Assembly: GCA_001871435.1 (NCBI GenBank)
Contig: MNVC01000048.1
Coordinates: 1-19,033, forward strand
Source: Candidatus Magasanikbacteria bacterium CG1_02_32_51
GTDB taxonomy: Bacteria; Patescibacteriota; Patescibacteriia; Magasanikbacterales; UBA922
Direction: 5' to 3'
Length of the DNA stretch: 19,033 bases
The notes under the pieces are model-generated. The model had not been told where the DNA came from. It saw only the letters and a list, made by a program, of their open reading frames with translations, and did not search any database. A program made the position numbers and the translations under genes. Positions 13,903 through 19,033 of the stretch are shown piece after piece. Every line of letters begins with the position of its first letter. The first letter of the stretch is position 1.

Positions 13903-13942
13903 AATAATTTATAATTTATAAACTAAAAAAACTTAATAATAT

Positions 13943-16555
13943 CTATTTCTTTTCCATAACTATACCAAATATTTTATCATTATCAAAATTTTCTTCTACA
14001 AATCCTCCATTTACAGACAATTCTAAATTGTTACCCTCTTTCCAAACAGGTACCCAACCATCCGGATAAATAATTGAATGATCCAAAATACTTTCTATTC
14101 CTGATTGTTTTTGAAGTAAAATACTATAATGAGACAACAAAAACTCTTGATTTTTTTGACTAAAAAAATTAGAGAAATCAAAAAACTTTTTGTCTGCCAA
14201 AACTTGAGTAACCAATTTTGTATCTGACAAAACATTAAAAGGTAATTTGTAGATAAAATAAATTTGAGATTCAGAATTAACTTTGGTTACCATCCAATTA
14301 CCAAAAACTGTTTTACCAAATTCTTTGGTAATTCGGGTACCAGTCTTTGGATCAAGTTGTAAATTTTGTTCAATATTTTCCAAATCTTTATCATTTTGAT
14401 ACCAACTTGGTGGAACCTTGAAAGAATTTTCATTAGGAAATACAAAACCACCAGCATCCAAAAGCTCAGCACCTGCAGGTACATAAAGACGCAAATAATC
14501 TATATTTGGAATATCATAATATATTTCTCCTTGACCAATATGTTTTCTAGTTACAATTACCGTATCTATCACACTACCATCTTCTTGGACTACTGCTTGA
14601 TGTTCTATTTTTTGAGTAATTTGGGCATCACTTTTTCCACCACCTATATTACTATTGACTACCAACAAATAATCCTGTGTTTCTTTGATAGGTAATATCT
14701 CTCCTGTCCAACCATAATCTTGCAAAATATTTTGAACATAAAAATCATTGAAATATAATTGAATTTCTCTATTGGACAAAGCTTCATGCAATTGGGTGAC
14801 TAGACCAACAAGCTGACTAGATTTTAGGTTTTGAACAGAACTAAATATTTGACTCAAAACTACTGACAAAATTTTCTTTGGAGTATTTTCTTCTTTATTA
14901 TCATAATCCCTTACTTCTGATTCCAATTTGGCAAGAGCATCTTCGGATTGTAAAAGGATATTATAATCTTCATTTTGTAAAGGTCCAATAACTGTCAAAA
15001 GTCTTTCTAAAACTGAAGAATTAATAGCGATAACACCATCAACTGTAGTTTTTTTGCCATGTTCATAAAACCAAGCTATCTTTTTGGCAGAAGCCTTGAA
15101 ATCTGGAAACCAATTACTATCTTGAAATTCCCATCTTTTGTTTACTAATTGCAATGGCAATGGTGGCTTTTCATAGACATCTAACTGACCCTGAAAAGCA
15201 TAACTTCCTTCTCCAGGTATATCAATATTAGTGATATTACCATTGTTTACATCTATTACAGCATAACTACCCATAAAGCCACCAGTCGGCCTTATTTCAA
15301 AAGTATTTTGAAATAAAATTAGATAACGTTTGAATCCATCTCCTCCCATTATCAACTGAATACCTCGAATTACTTGATCATAATTATTCATATCATTGAC
15401 AAATCCTGCAAACAAAGTTTTGAAATCAACAAAAGACTGTTGAAATTCAACTGGTACAGCTGTAATTTCCACATCAGCAATTTGGTCCAAAGCTATATTG
15501 TAAGCTTGTAAAGCACCTCTCAAATGTTGTTGCAATATACCCAAACGTGTTATCAAATTATCAGTAGTCTCTGATTTTGTAGCTTCAGCTATTCCTTTGA
15601 CCAAATAAGCATTTCCCAAGGCCAACTGATGACCAGCCAAAAGTAAATCTTGTCTACTTTTTACTTTATCTCCCACAATTGGCAAAAGTTTGGCTACATA
15701 GAGCATAGCTTTGTATTCTTTGTCAATAATTTCTTCAGCACTACCAAAAGAACTCAAAGCCAAATTCAAATCATTTTCAGCAGCAGGAATATCATTGTTA
15801 AAAGCAGAAACAGTAGAAGATTGTAAAGCTAAAAAGGCATCACTACTCCTAGAAATTACTTCATTAGTATCTGCCTTAATTTTTTTGTAATATCCTACAG
15901 CTGGAAAAGGTATAGTACCAATAATAATCAAAACTAAAAAACTAACAAAAAAACGTCTAAAATTGAAACCACACCAAAAATCATAAAAAATTTTCCCTAA
16001 ATATTTTATTTTTTCGGAGACAAACTCAACAAAATCAGAAACTATTTTTTTTGAATTTAAAATAATTTTCTTTATAATATAAAAACGTGGTACAAGTCTA
16101 TAATGTTTAGTTATTTTGAATTTTGGAGATAATATTTTTTTGTTTTCTTTTTGGTTGTTTACTATTTCAAGCAAAGGTTTCTCTTTGACAATAGGATTTT
16201 TAATTTGTAAAATGCTTCTTTTGTTGTTTTCTTCTTTTATTAGAGTACCAAAATCTATCATCATTCGCATTGCTGGTTTTTTTTGTTCATTTTTATAAAC
16301 ATTTATTTTTTCCAAATTAAATTCTTTTTTTCTTTTGTTGGAAATATCTACAACAAAAGGAGATTTTTGAGCTTTGTTTACTACTTTGACATCTACAAAA
16401 GAACTACCATATAAAGATGACTTTACTTCTTTACTTTCTTTTTTTGCAATACGAAGTGCAGGACAAGTACGAGAGTTGTGTCCATATTTAGCACAAATTA
16501 CACACTTGCGAGGTGCTTTCCTTATTTTTGTTTTTACAATATTTTTTTTAGGCAT
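13943..16555 (-). CDS. DUF4012 membrane protein with an N-terminal CCHC zinc knuckle
   Basis: The 870-residue protein has three parts. First comes a basic cytoplasmic N-terminus with CVICAKYGHNSRTC (residues 18-31), exactly C-x2-C-x4-H-x4-C, the zinc-knuckle spacing. A long Lys-rich linker leads to a single membrane helix (about 201-221). The large extracytoplasmic part opens with coiled helices (about 225-400) and then the DUF4012 core: YLILFQNTFEIRPTGGFMGSY (411-431), SNWFPDFKASAKKIAWFYE (480-498), and TTVDGVIAINSSVLERLL (503-520). DUF4012 is common in CPR and some Gram-positive bacteria, often near envelope or glycan genes; its function is not established to my knowledge. The knuckle could bind nucleic acid or simply be a small zinc-bound fold. 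First gene of a pair with the beta-rich surface protein. Confidence 0.93.
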   Translation of the reverse strand: MPKKNIVKTKIRKAPRKCVICAKYGHNSRTCPALRIAKKESKEVKSSLYGSSFVDVKVVNKAQKSPFVVDISNKRKKEFNLEKINVYKNEQKKPAMRMMIDFGTLIKEENNKRSILQIKNPIVKEKPLLEIVNNQKENKKILSPKFKITKHYRLVPRFYIIKKIILNSKKIVSDFVEFVSEKIKYLGKIFYDFWCGFNFRRFFVSFLVLIIIGTIPFPAVGYYKKIKADTNEVISRSSDAFLALQSSTVSAFNNDIPAAENDLNLALSSFGSAEEIIDKEYKAMLYVAKLLPIVGDKVKSRQDLLLAGHQLALGNAYLVKGIAEATKSETTDNLITRLGILQQHLRGALQAYNIALDQIADVEITAVPVEFQQSFVDFKTLFAGFVNDMNNYDQVIRGIQLIMGGDGFKRYLILFQNTFEIRPTGGFMGSYAVIDVNNGNITNIDIPGEGSYAFQGQLDVYEKPPLPLQLVNKRWEFQDSNWFPDFKASAKKIAWFYEHGKKTTVDGVIAINSSVLERLLTVIGPLQNEDYNILLQSEDALAKLESEVRDYDNKEENTPKKILSVVLSQIFSSVQNLKSSQLVGLVTQLHEALSNREIQLYFNDFYVQNILQDYGWTGEILPIKETQDYLLVVNSNIGGGKSDAQITQKIEHQAVVQEDGSVIDTVIVTRKHIGQGEIYYDIPNIDYLRLYVPAGAELLDAGGFVFPNENSFKVPPSWYQNDKDLENIEQNLQLDPKTGTRITKEFGKTVFGNWMVTKVNSESQIYFIYKLPFNVLSDTKLVTQVLADKKFFDFSNFFSQKNQEFLLSHYSILLQKQSGIESILDHSIIYPDGWVPVWKEGNNLELSVNGGFVEENFDNDKIFGIVMEKK

Positions 16556-16586
16556 TACAAAAAATAAAAAACTAATTATTGCTTTT

Positions 16587-16616
16587 ATTATAGCACATTT
16601 CCCCCAATCGCTACAA
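16587..16616 (-). promoter_or_regulatory. Promoter for the DUF4012 gene
   Basis: On the minus strand, a perfect TATAAT (16587-16592) lies 18 nt after TTGTAG (16611-16616). The leader to ATG 16555 is about 25 nt, with no Shine-Dalgarno. Sequence match only. Confidence 0.55.
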
Positions 16617-16706
16617 CACTAGAACACCCAAACACTTGAACAACGAAGTGCCTCAACATCCAATCACTTTATTTTACATCTTGTGACACATAAATAACAA
16701 AAATAA

Positions 16707-16730
16707 CCTCACTTTTCATAAAAAGTAAGG
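16707..16730 (-). terminator. Rho-independent terminator after the GT4 gene
   Basis: The 10-bp arms CCTCACTTTT (16707-16716) and AAAAGTAAGG (16721-16730) pair with one mismatch around CATA. On the minus strand the stem is followed by a T-rich tract (TTATTTTTG). It lies 50 nt past the GT4 stop, so the GT4 and DUF4012 genes are separate transcription units. Confidence 0.7.
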
Positions 16731-16780
16731 CTGTTTAAGTGTTGAGGTGCTGTAGTGTTTACTGCGAGTTGAGTTAAAAC

Positions 16781-17908
16781 TTATAAAACTAGCTTTATTG
16801 CTGTATTATAAACTTCTCTAGTCTGTCTAGCCAACTTCTCCCAAGAAAACCTCTGTAAATTTTCTCTACCAGCCCTTTTCAATTCAAATCTAATATTTTC
16901 ATCTGTCAAAACAGTACTCAAAACATCAGACATTTGTTCTGCACTATTTGGATCAAAATACATAGCTGATTCACCCAATACTTCTGGCAGACAGCTAGCA
17001 TTGGACGATGCCACAGGTACAGAGTACAAAGACGCTTCCAAAGGTGGTAATCCAAAACCTTCATAAAAAGAAGGAAAAACAAACGCCGAAGCTTTTTTAT
17101 ATAATCTTATTAGATCATTGTCATTTGCAAAACCAGTAAAAATCACATTTTCTGAGTTTACAAATTTTTCTTTTAGTTTCTGATAAAAATAGTTGTCTTT
17201 GCCAACCAAAATTAACTCATATTCCCTACTCTTTTCTTCAATAAATAGCTTCCAACTTTCCAAAAGTTTTTCTAAATTTTTGTGAGGGTAAGCTGCCCCT
17301 ACATACAAGACAAATTTTTTGTTGATATTGAATTTTTGTAAAATGTCTTCATTGTCAATTTCAACCAAATTATCCAAAGCAAAAGGTGCTTGATAAGTCA
17401 CTGTTATTTTGTTTCTTGCTACACCCAAAGTCTTTACAATATCTTCGGCTGTAAATTCACTAGTGGCAATAATATGATCGGCTTTTTTGACTAGATGACT
17501 TATAAGTTGACGATGAGCCTGATCTTTGAACCAAAATTTCAGGTGTCCCAAAGTACTAGCCTCTGGTCTAGGAAAATGATACATAGTCAAATCATGAATA
17601 GTCACGACAAATTTTCCTTTATAAAAATATGGTATATTCCAATGTGGAAAATGCATCAAGTCCACTGGATTTTTTTGTAAAATATACAAAAATTCTTTTT
17701 GTTCTTGTAGTGTATACCAAGCCACATCTGCCAAAACTTTACTAAAATTAGAATTAGTAATTTTGACATCAGCAAAATTTTCTTGACGCAAAAATAAGAC
17801 ATATTGATTTTCTTTATCAATCTTTTGTAATTCCAAAATCAATTGTTGGACATAACGTCCAATGCCAAAAGCTGAACTAAGCATTCTGGCATCTATCCCT
17901 ATTTTCAT
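16781..17908 (-). CDS. GT4-family glycosyltransferase
   Basis: A 375-residue GT-B-fold retaining glycosyltransferase. The N-terminal domain opens MKIGIDARMLSSAFGIGRYV and contains VTIHDLTMYHFP (102-113). The C-terminal nucleotide-sugar-binding domain has FVLYVGAAYPHKNL (199-212), ELILVGK, VIFTGFANDNDLIRLY (255-270), and the diagnostic E-x7-E in YEGFGLPPLEAS (E283, E291). It would transfer a sugar from an NDP-sugar to a glycan or lipid acceptor at the cytoplasmic face of the membrane; donor and acceptor cannot be told. Length is normal for GT4. A second GT4 gene lies upstream on the same strand, separated by the RAYT insertion, suggesting a surface-glycan cluster continuing past 19033. Confidence 0.95.
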   Translation of the reverse strand: MKIGIDARMLSSAFGIGRYVQQLILELQKIDKENQYVLFLRQENFADVKITNSNFSKVLADVAWYTLQEQKEFLYILQKNPVDLMHFPHWNIPYFYKGKFVVTIHDLTMYHFPRPEASTLGHLKFWFKDQAHRQLISHLVKKADHIIATSEFTAEDIVKTLGVARNKITVTYQAPFALDNLVEIDNEDILQKFNINKKFVLYVGAAYPHKNLEKLLESWKLFIEEKSREYELILVGKDNYFYQKLKEKFVNSENVIFTGFANDNDLIRLYKKASAFVFPSFYEGFGLPPLEASLYSVPVASSNASCLPEVLGESAMYFDPNSAEQMSDVLSTVLTDENIRFELKRAGRENLQRFSWEKLARQTREVYNTAIKLVL

Positions 17909-17962
17909 AAATATTTATTTATAACATCATTTTTAAAATTCTAACATAAAAGTTACTTAAAT

Positions 17963-18000
17963 GGAATGACAAATTGAGCTCAAGCGAAATTTGTTAGTTA
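17963..18000 (+). repeat. 38-bp direct repeat, copy 1, beside the RAYT gene
   Basis: This copy is identical to 18111-18148. Inside it, ACAAATT/AATTTGT arms surround a 12-nt loop holding GAGCTC. It begins with GGAATGAC, a core that also appears within the RAYT coding sequence at 18479. Confidence 0.85.
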
Positions 18001-18020
18001 TGATAAACTGAGTTGAAAAG

Positions 18021-18058
18021 TGACGAAATTCTCCGTCAGCCGACGGATCATTTCGTCA
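18021..18058. repeat. Palindrome between the two direct repeats
   Basis: Outer arms TGACGAAAT (18021-18029) and ATTTCGTCA (18050-18058) enclose an inner hairpin TCCGTC-AGCC-GACGGA (18032-18047). A GTCATTCC (18055-18062), the reverse complement of the repeat core GGAATGAC, lies at the end. Confidence 0.75.
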
Positions 18059-18110
18059 TTCCCTTTAATCCTATTTGAAGTCTTATTTAGAATACAAAAG
18101 TTAGTCGTAA

Positions 18111-18148
18111 GGAATGACAAATTGAGCTCAAGCGAAATTTGTTAGTTA
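18111..18148 (+). repeat. 38-bp direct repeat, copy 2, beside the RAYT gene
   Basis: It is an exact copy of 17963-18000, starting 148 nt away, and it ends 11 nt before the RAYT stop. Confidence 0.85.
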
Positions 18149-18159
18149 GCAAAATAAAA

Positions 18160-18756
18160 CTAATCATCAATAAAAACCTCTTCAACAGGGTACTTCACAA
18201 AACTTTCGTTCAACCCCTCAACACCAAAACGTTTTAGCCAAATTGGATTACTGGAATATTGATAAAAGTAAGCGTCGTGTAAACTTACAACCAAACCATG
18301 TTTGAAAGGATTTTTTATTATATAGTTGAAATGTTTCCAAAAATCTTGTTCATTCCTTAGACAATAATCAAAGTATTGATACCAAATTTTACGACCAGGA
18401 GTGTTGTCCATCTCATTGAGTAATTTACTAATAACACTATGCAACTTCGTTACAAATTTTACCAAGTGGCTATCTTTGGGAATGACAGGTGCCAGCCTGT
18501 CCAGTTCATCTTGTGACAAGCTGTCGCTTGTCACTCCATTCATACCATTTAATTTAAACAAAATATGGTAATGATTATTTAAAATAACCCAAGAAAATAA
18601 TCCTATATCCAATTCTTTAACTATTTCTCCCAATTTTTTTTGAAACAAACCTTTCCTCTCAACATTATAAAAATAATCAACCCCTTTATAACACCGTCCT
18701 GTCACAAAATAAGTATGGCCATCATAAATATGAAATGGACGATGTACATTGTTCAT
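18160..18756 (-). CDS. REP-associated tyrosine transposase (RAYT, Y1_Tnp family)
   Basis: A 198-residue single-strand-DNA transposase-like protein. The start MNNVHRPFHIYDGHTYFVTGRCYKG matches the family N-terminus, NNHYHILFKL (60-69) carries the HUH metal-binding pair H62/H64, and the C-terminal WYQYFDYCLRNEQDFWKHFNYIIKNPFKHGL (125-155) contains the catalytic-tyrosine region (Y126, Y128 or Y131). RAYTs nick and join palindromic REP-type repeats; in the known cases the repeats lie beside the gene, as here at 17963-18148. Residues about 71-97 look like an insert between the HUH strand and the LHSVISKLLN helix, encoded by palindromic DNA. The frame is intact. The gene splits a pair of GT4 genes. 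Identity is sure; current activity is not. Confidence 0.93.
   Translation of the reverse strand: MNNVHRPFHIYDGHTYFVTGRCYKGVDYFYNVERKGLFQKKLGEIVKELDIGLFSWVILNNHYHILFKLNGMNGVTSDSLSQDELDRLAPVIPKDSHLVKFVTKLHSVISKLLNEMDNTPGRKIWYQYFDYCLRNEQDFWKHFNYIIKNPFKHGLVVSLHDAYFYQYSSNPIWLKRFGVEGLNESFVKYPVEEVFIDD
18466..18546. repeat. Palindromic element inside the RAYT reading frame
   Basis: Two perfect hairpins lie in tandem: GACAGG-TGCCAG-CCTGTC (18484-18501) and GTGACAAGC-TGTC-GCTTGTCAC (18513-18534). The block starts with GGAATGAC (18479-18486), the same core as the adjacent repeats. It encodes about residues 71-97. Borders are approximate. Confidence 0.7.
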
Positions 18757-18843
18757 AGTTTATATTTTTAAACACACACAACGAAATTCGTTTAAACTCA
18801 TTTCATCACTCCACCACAATACACTCCAAAACTTCTAAAAAAA

Positions 18844-19033
18844 TTAATTAGACAACATTGCCAAAAATTCTTTGGCGGATCTCCTCCAATCAAAATTTTC
18901 AGAAAAACCACTTGGTAAATTAGTTACTTCCTTTTTCCTAAAACTATTTAAAATAGCATTTTTCAATTCCATTACATTATGTGGATTCACCAAAGTTACT
19001 TGATCAGAGACTATTTCTGGCAAAGACGATCTA
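18844..19033 (-). CDS. Glycosyltransferase, C-terminal fragment (gene runs off the window)
   Basis: The minus strand gives 62 residues ending at a TAA (18844-18846). They begin SSLPEIVSDQVTLVNPHNV, equivalent to the conserved SSLPEVxG...LVDPxD segment that follows the E-x7-E motif in GT4 enzymes, and end with FDWRRSAKEFLAML, the usual final helix. So this is the tail of a second GT4-type glycosyltransferase transcribed toward the RAYT. Nothing can be said of its N-terminal half. The 85-nt gap to the RAYT start holds only a small palindrome (AACGAA/TTCGTT) and no clear terminator. Confidence 0.8.
   Translation of the reverse strand, partial: RSSLPEIVSDQVTLVNPHNVMELKNAILNSFRKKEVTNLPSGFSENFDWRRSAKEFLAMLSN

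Noticed and set aside
16621..16780. CCTCAACA/TGTTGAGG arms (16651-16658, 16740-16747) as a separate element
   Set aside because: The arms are short and 80 nt apart; the only clear structure between them is the terminator at 16707-16730.
17963..18148. Possible CRISPR array
   Set aside because: Only two repeat copies with a 110-nt gap that itself holds a palindrome, no cas genes; a RAYT lies next to it.
1..19033. TGA recoded to Gly as in some CPR (Gracilibacteria-type)
   Set aside because: All main genes read without in-frame TGA, and the GT-A-like gene ends with TGA.

Overview
The window is AT-rich and reads like a chromosome segment from a Candidate Phyla Radiation (Patescibacteria, probably Parcubacteria-type) bacterium. 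The clues are a DUF4012 membrane protein, a DUF4015 putative glycoside hydrolase, a huge Cys-rich secreted protein beside a thrombospondin-type-3 protein, short intergenic regions, few Shine-Dalgarno sequences, and many palindromic repeats scattered between and inside genes. The phylum-level call is inference; there is no rRNA here. The standard bacterial code fits: TGA is used as a stop and no in-frame TGA was needed.

Layout. 1-6966, minus strand, in transcription order: tsaC, a DUF559 endonuclease-like gene, a membrane-anchored DUF4015 protein, a four-helix-bundle (23S rRNA intervening-sequence-type) gene, rsmA, a membrane-anchored Ca-binding-repeat protein, and the N-terminal 745 codons of a secreted Cys-rich protein. 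7161-8839, plus strand: rpmF, nusB, rnc and tRNA-Lys(CUU). 8840-11755: an accessory segment between two tRNA genes, with a three-gene overlapping operon (GT-A-like protein, Nudix hydrolase, P-loop kinase-like protein) followed by a gene-free, GC-richer palindromic stretch. 11756-11830: tRNA-Arg(UCG), then a bidirectional terminator. 11872-16555, minus strand: a DUF4012 protein carrying an N-terminal CCHC zinc knuckle, followed by a single-pass protein with beta-rich extracellular domains. 16781-19033, minus strand: two GT4 glycosyltransferases (the second cut by the window edge) with a REP-associated tyrosine transposase (RAYT) between them.

Housekeeping genes serve translation and RNA maturation: tsaC for tRNA t6A, rsmA for 16S dimethylation, rpmF for L32, nusB and rnc for rRNA transcription and processing, plus two tRNAs. 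The rest is mostly cell-surface and glycan work.

The most interesting layer is the repeat biology. Three small single-gene units sit beside their own repeats: the DUF559 gene between inverted hairpins, the four-helix-bundle gene between 26-nt inverted repeats, and the RAYT beside 38-bp direct repeats. Palindromic elements also appear to have entered two reading frames without breaking them: just before the NLPY motif of RsmA, and inside the RAYT itself, where the insert carries the same GGAATGAC core as the repeats next door. This resembles the Rickettsia palindromic elements that become in-frame peptide inserts, but here in a candidate CPR genome and linked to a resident RAYT.
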